From: Streptomyces fragilis | Lineage (GTDB): Bacteria > Actinomycetota > Actinomycetes > Streptomycetales > Streptomycetaceae | Reading direction: 5' to 3' | NCBI RefSeq assembly: GCF_003112515.1 | Contig: NZ_BEVZ01000005.1 | Location: 434,001 to 498,000, forward strand | Length of the DNA stretch: 64,000 nucleotides | Shown: one piece after another, positions 16,291 to 24,716 of the stretch | How the letters are laid out: each line of letters opens with the position of its first letter | Position numbering within the stretch: the first letter of the stretch is position 1 | Made by a program: the position numbers and the translations under genes | Notes under the pieces: model-generated | What the model was told of the DNA's origin: nothing | The model's database searches: none | The model's input: the letters and a program-made list of their open reading frames with translations, nothing else

Positions 16291-17280
16291 CTACGGCAGC
16301 GTCCGGGAGTGGTACCTGTCCCGGTCGGAGTCGTAGACCAGCTTGCCGCCGGCGTCGTAGCCCCGGACGCGGGGCGACAGGGTGACCTGCCGGTCGAGTT
16401 CCCCCGCCGCCACGAACCAGCCGTCGTCGAGCACCGCCTCCTCGCTCTCGCCGCCGTACTCGACGGTGACCCGGGCGACCGCCGGCTCCGCCGTGCCGAT
16501 CACCCCCCACCTGAAGGGCAGCTTCCAGGCCCCCCGGTCCATCACCGACTGGCTGTGGAGCTTGGACGCGTTGATGTCCATGACCACCGGACCGGCGTCC
16601 GGGGGCGCCGGGTCGCCGGAGCTCACGTTGACGCCGGGAACCTGACCGTTCTTGAGCGTGCAGATGAGGCGGGTGGCGCGGGCCGGATCGGCCGGGCTGT
16701 CCACCGCGACGACGAAGAAGCCGTCACCCGTGGCGTTGCTGTCCCCGGTGGCCCGCATCGCCAGCAGCAGCCGGAAGTCCTCGGCCGGGGGCAGCGGCCG
16801 GTCCCCGCTCACGCCGTTGGAGGGCATGCGCTGTCCGGGCGGGGCGGGTGCGCCCTTCGCCGGATCGTCGTTCCAGAGGCGGTCGCCGTCGATGCACTCC
16901 CGCAGACCCCGGGAGGCCTGCTCGTAGGTGATCTTGTCGAGCAGCTGCCCCTCGGACGCCGGACGGGCCGGGCCCTTGTCCCGTGCCGGAGCGGCCCCGG
17001 GGCCCGCTTGCGCTCGTGTCGCGGGGGCGGACGCCGCCGTGTCCGCCGGTGCCGCGGCGGGCGCGGTGAGCCAGTGGGCGCCGAGGGGCGCCGCGGCGAG
17101 GACGGCCAGCGAGGCCCCCAGTACGGCCGCCCGGCGACGCCGGGCGGCACGGCCGCGGCGGCGGATCGTCTCCAGCGGCGCCGGGGCAGGCGTCAGCGCC
17201 TCCGCGTCCTCGGCCAGCAGCGTGCGCAGCGCCTCGTCCCGGGGCGCCCTCGGGCCGCCGCCGCTCGTGTACTCGTTCAT
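16291..17280 (-). CDS. Single-pass membrane protein paired with a SigE-family sigma factor
   Basis: A 329-residue protein with a short N-terminal cytoplasmic part (residues 1-48), one transmembrane helix (about 51-74), an Ala/Pro-rich linker, and a large extracytoplasmic domain of unknown type. It overlaps the end of the sigma-factor gene by 4 bp (ATGA), so the two are translationally coupled. Position and topology match an anti-sigma factor or sensor partner, but no ZAS zinc motif (HxxxCxxC) is visible in the cytoplasmic part, so the role is inferred from context only. Confidence 0.7.
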   Translation of the reverse strand: MNEYTSGGGPRAPRDEALRTLLAEDAEALTPAPAPLETIRRRGRAARRRRAAVLGASLAVLAAAPLGAHWLTAPAAAPADTAASAPATRAQAGPGAAPARDKGPARPASEGQLLDKITYEQASRGLRECIDGDRLWNDDPAKGAPAPPGQRMPSNGVSGDRPLPPAEDFRLLLAMRATGDSNATGDGFFVVAVDSPADPARATRLICTLKNGQVPGVNVSSGDPAPPDAGPVVMDINASKLHSQSVMDRGAWKLPFRWGVIGTAEPAVARVTVEYGGESEEAVLDDGWFVAAGELDRQVTLSPRVRGYDAGGKLVYDSDRDRYHSRTLP

Positions 17281-17834
17281 CGTTCCCCTCCGTGGTCCGC
17301 GCCCATGGACGCGGTCGTCATCCGTGCGGTGGCGCCGTTCAGCGCCTCGGCCAGCCCCGGCGTCGCCCGCAGCTTCGCCAGCCCCTTGGCGGCCTGGCTC
17401 TTGACCGTGCCCGCCGAGCAGCCGAGGGCCGCGGCCGTCTCGGTCTCGGACAGGTCCTCCCAGTAGCGGAGCACGATCACCGCCCGCTGCCGGGCCGGCA
17501 GCGCGGCCAGCGCCTCCACCAGCGTTCCGCGGGTGTCCGCCCTTTCCCCCTCGTCCCGGCCGGCCCGCTCGGGCACCGACGCGGTCAGCGACTCCGGCAC
17601 GCGGCGCTTGCGGAACCGGTCGCTGTTGCAGCTGACCAGGATCCGCCGGACGTACGCCTCCGGGCTGTCGGCCCGCAGCACCCGCCGCCAGGAGCGGTAC
17701 GCCTTGGTGAGCGCGGTCTGCGTCAGGTCCTCGGCCAGGTGCCGGTCACCGGTCAGCAGGTACGCGGTCCGCACCAGACGGGTCCACCGGGCCTGGACGA
17801 ATTCCTGGAACCGGTCCTCCAGTTCGGTCTGCAT
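17277..17834 (-). CDS. SigE-family RNA polymerase sigma factor
   Basis: A 185-residue ECF-type (group 4) sigma factor. Region 2 is FVQARWTRLVRTAYLLTGD followed by AEDLTQTALTKAYRSW; region 4 is LPARQRAVIVLRYWEDLSE followed by ALGCSAGTVKSQ, the DNA-binding helix-turn-helix. The short form belongs to the actinobacterial SigE (TIGR02983-like) group. ATG 17834 is preceded by GGAGG at 6-nt spacing. The gene opens a two-gene operon with the membrane protein downstream. Confidence 0.92.
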   Translation of the reverse strand: MQTELEDRFQEFVQARWTRLVRTAYLLTGDRHLAEDLTQTALTKAYRSWRRVLRADSPEAYVRRILVSCNSDRFRKRRVPESLTASVPERAGRDEGERADTRGTLVEALAALPARQRAVIVLRYWEDLSETETAAALGCSAGTVKSQAAKGLAKLRATPGLAEALNGATARMTTASMGADHGGER

Positions 17835-17913
17835 CAAGACCTCCTCGCCCCACCTGACCGCGTCTTCGCCCGAACAGGTTGCCCGGCGGGCCGGCCGTGG
17901 TTCGATGGGCGGC

Positions 17914-18369
17914 ATGACCGACGACTGGGAGAGCTGGGCGGAGGACGCCCCCGGGGTGGTGCGGCTTCCGTCGGGGCGGCTGGTGCGCGGGCGGGGGCTG
18001 CGGGATCCGCTGCCGCCGGGGCCCGCGCCGGAGGTCGGGCTGTACCTGCAGGCCCGGCGCGCGCCGCAGGTGCCGTGGGAGGCGCGGCTGCTGCGGTGGC
18101 CGGACTTCCGGCTGCCGGCCGACCGGGAGGAGGCGCGGGCGGCGCTGGCCGAGGTGTGGCGGGAGGCCGCCCGCCGCCGGGTGGAGGTGGCCTGCAGCGG
18201 CGGGCGCGGACGCACCGGGACGGCGCTGGCCTGCCTGGCCGTCCTCGACGGGGTGAACCCCGCCGAGGCGGTGACCTGGGTGCGGCGCCACTACCACCCC
18301 CGTGCCGTGGAGACCCCGTGGCAGCGGCGCTACGTGCGGCGGTTCAGCGCCGCCGGGACGGCGGCGTGA
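17914..18369 (+). CDS. Protein tyrosine phosphatase-like protein
   Basis: A 151-residue cytosolic protein. Residues 94-101, CSGGRGRT, form the C-x5-R-(S/T) phosphatase loop, preceded by a hydrophobic strand (VEVA), as in dual-specificity or tyrosine phosphatases. A candidate general-acid Asp lies in WPDFRLPAD (around residue 63-70), matching the WPD loop. ATG at 17914 is chosen; MGGM at 17905 is an alternative. Substrate is unknown. Its 3' end overlaps the convergent acetyltransferase by 26 bp. Confidence 0.8.
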   Translation: MTDDWESWAEDAPGVVRLPSGRLVRGRGLRDPLPPGPAPEVGLYLQARRAPQVPWEARLLRWPDFRLPADREEARAALAEVWREAARRRVEVACSGGRGRTGTALACLAVLDGVNPAEAVTWVRRHYHPRAVETPWQRRYVRRFSAAGTAA

Positions 18370-18862
18370 GGTCCAGCCGCATCACCAGGCGGTCCTGGCC
18401 GGGGCCGAAGTAGTCCGGCCGCAGGCCGCCGTCCGGCTCCTCGCAGACGAAGCCGAGCGAGCGGTAGAGCAGGACGGCCGCGCTGTTGGCCGGCTCCACG
18501 GTGAGCCGGACCACGCCGATCCCGTCGTCCTCCAGCAGCAGGAGGACCTCGCGCATCAGGTCGCGGCCCAGGCCCCGCCCGCGCCGGTCGCGGGTGACGC
18601 ACAGGCCGAGGATCCAGCAGTCCCGGCTGAGCGTGTCGGTCCCGGCCAGCACGTAGCCGTGCAGGCGGCCCGAACCGTCGTCCAGGACCAGGAAGTGCCG
18701 CTGGTAGAGATCGAAGAGCTGGCGGAGGAGAAACGCGGGGTAGGCGAACTGGCCGAAGATCTCGTGGTCGAGACGGCGCAGTTCGGGAAGATCGGTTTCC
18801 TCCGCGCGTCGGAGGACCAGCTCCGTGGGGGTGGAGGGAAGGGCCTCCGTGTATGCGGTCAT
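18344..18862 (-). CDS. GNAT family N-acetyltransferase
   Basis: A 172-residue single GNAT domain. The acetyl-CoA-binding motif A is LGLCVTRDRRGRGLGRDLM (V-x-x-x-x-R-G-x-G pattern), followed by LTVEPANSAAVLLYRSLGF, the motif B block typical of RimI-like enzymes. The acceptor (protein N-terminus or small molecule) is unknown. Its 3' end overlaps the convergent phosphatase gene by 26 bp, so antisense transcription between the two is expected. Confidence 0.87.
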   Translation of the reverse strand: MTAYTEALPSTPTELVLRRAEETDLPELRRLDHEIFGQFAYPAFLLRQLFDLYQRHFLVLDDGSGRLHGYVLAGTDTLSRDCWILGLCVTRDRRGRGLGRDLMREVLLLLEDDGIGVVRLTVEPANSAAVLLYRSLGFVCEEPDGGLRPDYFGPGQDRLVMRLDLTPPSRRR

Positions 18863-19065
18863 GCGGGCGCACCACCTTCGATCGGGTGAATCCGGTGCGC
18901 GGGCAGCCGGCTCTCGCCGGTGGGGGTGTGAGAAGCCTTCCCCTCAAGTCCCGTTCCATGCACGCTCGTTGACCAAGGGGTGGGGGCGCGCGGGGGAGGC
19001 CAACTTTGCTATCTTGACGAGGCGTTGGGGGTTCGTCATGGGTCTGGCGTTGGTATTTTCTAGAA

Positions 19066-19812
19066 ATGGCCCTCAATTCTGAAGCACCATGGGACCAGTT
19101 CTGCCCAAATGATTATGTGAAGCGGAACTATGCCTCCCCACTTGACGTCGACAAGCAGATCGTCCGCCTGGTCGGCCGGCATTTCACCGATCATTTCGGC
19201 GGGCGGAACCAGGGGCCGGTGAAGGGGGTCGACGTGGGCGCGGGCGCCAATCTCTACCCGGCGCTGTGCATGCTGCCCTGGTGCTCGGAGATCACCCTCC
19301 TGGAGAAGGGCCCGAAGAACCTCGACTACCTGCGCGGACAGGCCGAGGACGGCTTCGACACCGCCTGGGACGCCTTCTGGGACGAGCTGGCCTACTCCCA
19401 CCCCCGCTACAAGGCGGTGCACGGAGAGCGGCACGAGCGGCTGCGCCAGGTGGCGGAGCCCCGTCCCGGGGACCTGCTGGAGCTCGGCGGCTCCGCCGAA
19501 CGCTGGGGCGTGGGCGCGATGTTCTTCGTCGCGGAGTCCATGTCCAGCTCGGGCGAGGAGTTCCGCACCGCGGTCGACCACTTCCTGGGCGTGCTCGAGC
19601 CCGGCGCCCCGTTCGCCGCCGCCTTCATGCTGCAGTCCGAGGGCTACGAGGTCGGCGCCTACGAGTACCCGGCGTACGCGGTCGACCAGCCCGCGGTCGC
19701 CGAGGCGCTCGAGCCGCTGGCGCAGAACGTCACCTACCACGAGCTGGACTTCATCCTGCGGGAGGGCCACGAGGGGATGCTCCTGGCGCTCGGGTTCCGC
19801 AGGACCGGGTGA
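19066..19812 (+). CDS. SCO2525-family SAM-dependent methyltransferase
   Basis: A 248-residue class I methyltransferase-like protein. VDVGAGANLYPAL (motif I, residues ~54-66) and the acidic EITLLEKG strand end (motif II) are visible. It resembles the NNMT/PNMT/TEMT-like branch through its N-terminal WDQFCPNDYVKRNY block. First gene of the six-gene cassette to 25799. The ATG at 19066 has no Shine-Dalgarno; an A+T-rich stretch TATTTTCTAGAA immediately precedes it, so a leaderless mRNA or short-leader promoter is possible. Substrate unknown. Confidence 0.8.
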   Translation: MALNSEAPWDQFCPNDYVKRNYASPLDVDKQIVRLVGRHFTDHFGGRNQGPVKGVDVGAGANLYPALCMLPWCSEITLLEKGPKNLDYLRGQAEDGFDTAWDAFWDELAYSHPRYKAVHGERHERLRQVAEPRPGDLLELGGSAERWGVGAMFFVAESMSSSGEEFRTAVDHFLGVLEPGAPFAAAFMLQSEGYEVGAYEYPAYAVDQPAVAEALEPLAQNVTYHELDFILREGHEGMLLALGFRRTG

Positions 19813-19880
19813 ACCGCAGGACCGACTGAACGAGCCGGGCGGGACACCGCCCGGTTGATCTGTTGTGAGGGGTACGGGGA

Positions 19881-21731
19881 ATGCAGATCAAACCGCGCCA
19901 GCACCTGCTGGACATCTGGCGGGCCATCGCCCGCCACTCGTTCCGCGACGGGGGCAAGTTCGCCTGGGGCGAGCTCGGCGGAGTCAGCTCCGTCGCGGAC
20001 GCCGAGCGGCTGCTGTGCCTGCTCTACCCCGCGACGGAGATCCCCTCCTTCCGCCTCGACCAGCCCGACACCACCGAACGGGACGTCCTGCGGGCGCTGG
20101 AGCCGGTCGGCACCCGCCTGGAGATCCCGGCCAACATCGTCGGCCTCCTCGCCGACTTCATGCAGAAGCACACCGGGCCCGACGGCGCGCCCAGCTTCGC
20201 CGGGGGGCACTACTTCCGGCCCCGCCGGCCCGAGGACAAGGTCACCGAGGAGCAGCGCCAGTGGGGCGTCGTGGACTCCTACTCCATGTCCATCACGCTC
20301 TGCCTGGCCGCGCTCGGCTTCCTCAAGGTCTACGAGGACACCACCGCCCGCAGCGACGTGCGCCAGGCCGTGGAGGACCTCAGAGAGGCCACCCGCGCCC
20401 GGCTGACCGCCGCCATGGTCAGCCTGCTGCGGTCCTTCAGCGTCAACGTCTTCCAGCCGGAGTCCGACCAGGGCAAGCGGCTGATCCAGCTGATCGGCCA
20501 GGGCCGCCAGTCCGACCGCGCGGTCATCCAGCAGTTCTCCCGCCGCTTCAAGGCGCTGCGGGCCACCATCGGCGAGAGCCTGGTCCTCGGCATCGATGTC
20601 GAGGAGATGCTGCGCGACGACAACCAGCTCTTCGAGTGCGGCTGGGCCTGGGGCATCGTCCGCGACGCCCCCGGGGTCGTCGACCTCGCCGAGCCGCCGG
20701 TCAGCCAGCCCCAGGGCTCCGCGGACAACCTGCCCTACGTGTACTTCACCGTCATCGCCCTCGACGGTATCCAGGACCTCTTCTCCGAGCGCACCCTCAC
20801 CCTCGGCCTGCTCGACGCCGACCAGCAGAAGCTCGCCGAGGCGCTGCGCCTGCGGTGGGAGATCAGCCAGCAGTACTGGTCCGGCATCGCCCGCTTCGGC
20901 GAGAACCGCTGGCCGCTGGAGGACCTGCCCTGGCGGACCACCGGCCTGCAGCTGGAGTCCGAGTACTTCTCCCTCACCGTCGCCGCCATCCTTGTGCACG
21001 ACCTGGTGCGCCGCCGCGCCACCGACGACGACCTCACCCGCACCGTCACCATCATGGAGCGGCTCGCCGAACGCGGCCGCGTCACCAGCCGGCTGTCCTT
21101 CGACGACCCGTACGTCCACCTGCACAGCCCCGGCGCCACGCTCCCCCTCTCCGGGGCGGGCAAGAACGGCCTGCCGCCGCTGCTGTGGCGGATGACCGAC
21201 TTCTCCGCCCACCTCCTCAAGCGGACCGTGCAGCTGGCCGAGCTCTCCCGCAACCTCGGCAGCCAGGACCGGCTGCTGCGGCTCGCCGAGCAGATCTACG
21301 AGCACCTGTGGGCCCGCCGCATCGAGGACGGCGAGGGCACCGGCCTCTGGGACGACGTCAAGGGCGCCTACCCGGAGCTGGAGGGCATCCCCTCCCGGCT
21401 CTCCTGGTCGGTCACCGAGCGCGTCACCGAGTGCCTGGTCGCCGCCCGCCAGCTCTACCACCAGGACCCCATCCGCAGTGCCGACCTCGCCGAGCTCGCC
21501 CGGCACCTGCTCAGCGAGGCCACCCACCTCTTCGGCAAGGAGCAGCTGGAGGCCGCGCCGACCGACGACGGCGGCCGCGGCCGGGCCATGCGCTCCATCG
21601 AGGCCCGCCTCGACCGGGCGCGCGACCTGGTCGACCGGCAGCCCGCCACCGCCTTCGCACTGGCCCTGCCGGTGCTCCAGGAACTCGACACGCTGGCCCA
21701 GGCCAGGGGCGCCGCCGCCCAGGAGGTGTGA
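19881..21731 (+). CDS. SCO2524-family protein
   Basis: A 616-residue, soluble, predominantly helical protein with no transmembrane segment and no catalytic motif recognised. It is Glu/Arg-rich, with several WxxAR-like helices and a conserved-looking middle block (YFRPRRPEDKV...WGVVDSYSMS). The family is known only as conserved in actinomycetes beside the variant P-loop gene. The ATG at 19881 follows TACGGGGA. It precedes the P-loop gene by 3 bp, and GGAGGTGTGAGCC at its end provides the next ribosome-binding site. Possibly a scaffold or sensor of the cassette (inference). Confidence 0.75.
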   Translation: MQIKPRQHLLDIWRAIARHSFRDGGKFAWGELGGVSSVADAERLLCLLYPATEIPSFRLDQPDTTERDVLRALEPVGTRLEIPANIVGLLADFMQKHTGPDGAPSFAGGHYFRPRRPEDKVTEEQRQWGVVDSYSMSITLCLAALGFLKVYEDTTARSDVRQAVEDLREATRARLTAAMVSLLRSFSVNVFQPESDQGKRLIQLIGQGRQSDRAVIQQFSRRFKALRATIGESLVLGIDVEEMLRDDNQLFECGWAWGIVRDAPGVVDLAEPPVSQPQGSADNLPYVYFTVIALDGIQDLFSERTLTLGLLDADQQKLAEALRLRWEISQQYWSGIARFGENRWPLEDLPWRTTGLQLESEYFSLTVAAILVHDLVRRRATDDDLTRTVTIMERLAERGRVTSRLSFDDPYVHLHSPGATLPLSGAGKNGLPPLLWRMTDFSAHLLKRTVQLAELSRNLGSQDRLLRLAEQIYEHLWARRIEDGEGTGLWDDVKGAYPELEGIPSRLSWSVTERVTECLVAARQLYHQDPIRSADLAELARHLLSEATHLFGKEQLEAAPTDDGGRGRAMRSIEARLDRARDLVDRQPATAFALALPVLQELDTLAQARGAAAQEV

Positions 21732-21734
21732 GCC

Positions 21735-22652
21735 GTGCTCGTCTTCGCCGCCTCCGACAAGGGAGGCACCGGCCGCTCGGTGACCAGCGCCAACCTGGCC
21801 TACCAGCGCGCCCTGCTCGGCGACCACGTCGCGTACGTGGACTTCGACTTCGGCTCGCCCACCGCCGCCGCCGTCTTCGACGTGCCCGGAGCGATCCGCG
21901 GCATCCAGGAGAACGGCCTGCACTCCTACCTCGAGGGCGAGACCAACGAACCGGCGAAGATCGACGTCTGGCGGCAGACCGAGCACCCCGTGCTGCGCAA
22001 CCGGCCCAACCAGGCCGGCCGGCTGGTGCTCTTCCCCGGCAACATCAGCGGCGGCGAGTTCGCCACCGACGACGACACCCTGGAACGCTGCGTCGACCTG
22101 CTGCTGCGGCTCAACACCGAGTTCGACCTGATCGTGGTCGACCTCAGCGCCGGCCGCAGCTACGCCATGGACATGGTCCTCGCGGCCACCGCGCACCCCC
22201 GGATGCGCCACGTGCCCTTCCGCTGGCTGGTCTTCCACCGCTGGACCCGCCAGCACGTCATCGCCGCCGCCGGCCTGGTCCACAAGGACCACGGCATCCT
22301 GGACTGCGGCGCCGGCCACGGCCACGACAGGGAGGCGCTGCGCGGCCACATCCGTTTCGTGCGCGCCGCCGTGCCCGACCCCGAATCGCCCCTGTGGTCG
22401 CAGGTCACCCCCGCGCAGGCCGCCTGGATGCAGGCCTGCGACGAGGCGCTGCGCCGCCTCGCCTCGGACAACCGCATCGGCGACAGCGTCGTCCTCGGCA
22501 TCGTGCCGCTCGAACCCATCCTGCAGTGGCGCGAGCAGCTGATCACCGAGGAGGACGTCCTCTCCAAGCAGATCGCCAACAAGGAGACCCTCGAGGCGCT
22601 GGAGGAAATCGCCCGCCGCCTCACCGACGACGCCTGCTGGGGGCGGCCATGA
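21735..22652 (+). CDS. SCO2523-family ParA/MinD-like protein with variant P-loop
   Basis: A 305-residue SIMIBI-class NTPase-like protein. The N-terminal AASDKGGTGRSVTSANLA is the deviant Walker A of ParA/MinD proteins, but the second invariant Lys of KGGxGK(S/T) is Arg (R14). YVDFDFGSPTAA is the Walker A'/switch I block and LIVVDLSAG the Walker B-like strand. Loss of the phosphate-binding Lys suggests a change in hydrolysis, while signature Lys9 is kept. Recognised in Streptomyces as a variant P-loop family. GTG 21735 is set by its strong Shine-Dalgarno. Its stop overlaps the next ATG by 4 bp. Confidence 0.85.
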   Translation: MLVFAASDKGGTGRSVTSANLAYQRALLGDHVAYVDFDFGSPTAAAVFDVPGAIRGIQENGLHSYLEGETNEPAKIDVWRQTEHPVLRNRPNQAGRLVLFPGNISGGEFATDDDTLERCVDLLLRLNTEFDLIVVDLSAGRSYAMDMVLAATAHPRMRHVPFRWLVFHRWTRQHVIAAAGLVHKDHGILDCGAGHGHDREALRGHIRFVRAAVPDPESPLWSQVTPAQAAWMQACDEALRRLASDNRIGDSVVLGIVPLEPILQWREQLITEEDVLSKQIANKETLEALEEIARRLTDDACWGRP

Positions 22653-23608
22653 CGGAAGCAGTGTTCCGCGAGACCGCCGCCGAACCACGCACCCAGGCGG
22701 TGCCGCTCGCCCACCTCTCACTGGAGCTGGGCCACCTCTACATGGAGGATTTCGAGGCCGGCCCCGAGCGCCTGCGCCGCCACTTCGCCCAGGTCGTGCA
22801 CTGGGCCGAGGCGGTGCGCGGCAGCACCGCCGCCGCCACCGGGAAGCGTCCCCGGATCTCCACCTGCTTCCTGATCGACGACTACTTCACCCGCTTCTCC
22901 ACCCCCCGCGAGCTCGTGCCGCAGCTCCTGGAGGAGGCCGAGCGGGCCGGGCTGAGCATCGACTACCTGGCCCGCGAGTCCGGCTGCGCCGTGGCCGACG
23001 GCGCGCAGGTCGCCGAGGCGGTCGCCGGACGCCTCGTGGAGTCCCCGCCGCCCGGCGCCTACGGGGCCCGCCCGCCCGCCGGGCAGACCGGCTGGCTCGC
23101 CAACGGCGAACGCAGCCCCGTCGCCCGCACCCCGCAGGCCATGAAGAAGGCGATCCCCTGGCAGGCGCCCCGGGAGACCGCCGCCCGGCAGCACTCCGTC
23201 TTCCTCGACGTCGAGCTGTGGAGCGAGCGCCCCGGCGGCGGGAAGCTGTGGTCCTGCCCCTTCCTCGCCGCCGTCTGGCAGCTCGCCCGGCTCGGCCTGC
23301 TGCGCCACGAGGGCCAGGCCGTCCTCACGCCCCGCCCGCACGAGGGGCCGTTCCCCGACGACTGGGACGAGATGCCGCCCCTGCTGCAACTCCAGGAGCG
23401 CGCCGCCCCGTTCGCCGCCTACCGCACCTGCTCGGTGCTGCCCAACCGCTTCATGCCGGTCGAGCACGCGGTCCGCGTCGTCCTCGACCAGACCGAGGTC
23501 GACCCCGGGGCGCTGCAGCAGGTCGCCGCCCGCTCCGCCGGGGAGGGCGCCGCCGTCCCCGCCTCGGTGGCCGACCGGATCTCCTACGTCTTCTACGCGG
23601 GGCAGTGA
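22649..23608 (+). CDS. SCO2522-family protein
   Basis: A 319-residue soluble protein of unknown fold. The start overlaps the P-loop gene stop (ATGA), which shows translational coupling. Notable blocks are STCFLIDDYF near residue 75, a Pro/Ala-rich linker near 130, and SVFLDVELWSE near 190. The SCFLIDDYF and FLDVELW segments carry acidic residues at strand ends and could form a metal site, which is speculation. Known only as a partner of the variant P-loop family. Confidence 0.75.
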   Translation: MTEAVFRETAAEPRTQAVPLAHLSLELGHLYMEDFEAGPERLRRHFAQVVHWAEAVRGSTAAATGKRPRISTCFLIDDYFTRFSTPRELVPQLLEEAERAGLSIDYLARESGCAVADGAQVAEAVAGRLVESPPPGAYGARPPAGQTGWLANGERSPVARTPQAMKKAIPWQAPRETAARQHSVFLDVELWSERPGGGKLWSCPFLAAVWQLARLGLLRHEGQAVLTPRPHEGPFPDDWDEMPPLLQLQERAAPFAAYRTCSVLPNRFMPVEHAVRVVLDQTEVDPGALQQVAARSAGEGAAVPASVADRISYVFYAGQ

Positions 23609-23650
23609 GATGCGGCGGGGGCACGGGCAGGCACACAGGGGGGTGACGTC

Positions 23651-24640
23651 ATGAGTCCGCGGGAGAGCCGGGACCACGACCAGGGCGCGGGGGCCGTCCT
23701 GCTGTGCGGGGAGGTCCGCACCTGCCTGCTCCCCGCGCACCAGGCCCTCGACGTCCGGGCCGCCGCCCAGCTGCTGCGGCTGCGGGCCGACGAACGCGTC
23801 CTGGTCTCCGAGCGGCCCAACCTCTACGCCCGCTCCCCGGACGCGCTGACCGGCGTCGACTGTCCGCTGCCCAGCGCCAGCGGGGCCAAGGTCCGTGCCG
23901 TCGGCACCGTCGCCGCCCGCGGCGCCCTCACCGAGGGCCGGGTGCTGCAGACCTCCGCCCGCCTCTCCCTCACCGCCCGCGGCCCCGACCACCGGCAGCC
24001 CTGGGGTCACTACCTGGTCCGTCCCGGCCTGCTCGAACCCTTCGGGCGGCTCCCCCGCGAAGCGGTCGCCGAAGGCGTCCTGGCGGGGGCCCGTCGCGGC
24101 GAACTCGACGTCGGCCTGATCGCCGACGGCCTGCTCACCCGGCTGCTGCGCCACCCGCTCCTCGACCAGCGGCCGCCCTTCAAGTCCCGCCCCACCAGAC
24201 TTCGCTGGACCGCGCTGACGGCGGGCCCCGGCACCGACCGCCCCGTCATCGAACGCCTCACCCTGGCCGAGGACGAACTGCGGACCCTCGCCCTGCGCGT
24301 CCCGTCCGGCGCCGACCCGGCCGAGGTCGCCGCCCTCTGCGAGGACCTCGCCCTGCACGACTGGCTGCTCACCACCCTCGTCCGCCTCCTCGACGGCAGC
24401 CGGCTGGGCTCCGCCGACGGCACCGCCGTGGTGCGGGCGCTGCGGCCGGCCGTCGACCACCTGCTCCACCTCTGGATGCCCCGGGCCCGCCTGGACCCCG
24501 CGTTCGCCGCCCTCTGGGACGCCCTGGAGGAACGCCCCGGCTTCACCCGCCAGTGGGAGGCCCTCGTCCGGCGCATCCGCGACCAGCTCGCGCTCCACGC
24601 GATCCCCGCGCTGCACCAGGAGGCGGTGATGGCTCCCTGA
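23651..24640 (+). CDS. SCO2521-family protein
   Basis: A 329-residue soluble protein, Arg/Leu-rich, with no recognised domain. It starts 42 bp after SCO2522 with a G-rich ribosome site (GGGGGGTGACGTC) before the ATG. The N-terminal half is strand-rich (VLLCGEVRTCLLP; RVLVSERPNLYARS) and the C-terminal half helical. It occurs with the other cassette members, so a role in the same complex is inferred. Confidence 0.72.
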   Translation: MSPRESRDHDQGAGAVLLCGEVRTCLLPAHQALDVRAAAQLLRLRADERVLVSERPNLYARSPDALTGVDCPLPSASGAKVRAVGTVAARGALTEGRVLQTSARLSLTARGPDHRQPWGHYLVRPGLLEPFGRLPREAVAEGVLAGARRGELDVGLIADGLLTRLLRHPLLDQRPPFKSRPTRLRWTALTAGPGTDRPVIERLTLAEDELRTLALRVPSGADPAEVAALCEDLALHDWLLTTLVRLLDGSRLGSADGTAVVRALRPAVDHLLHLWMPRARLDPAFAALWDALEERPGFTRQWEALVRRIRDQLALHAIPALHQEAVMAP

Positions 24641-24716
24641 GCAGACACCGACACCGGTACAGCTGACGCGCCCGTACAGCCGATCCCACGGACAACCCAA
24701 CGGGGGGAGAAGCGAG

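Noticed and set aside
19038..19082. 14-codon open frame over the start of the methyltransferase
   Set aside because: It has an ATG but no Shine-Dalgarno, codon bias or conserved content; treated as chance, though a leader peptide is not excluded.
19865..22648. Extension of the SCO2522 frame upstream through the SCO2524 and P-loop genes
   Set aside because: The real start is at 22649 in an ATGA overlap. The upstream part is the out-of-frame reading of two other genes.
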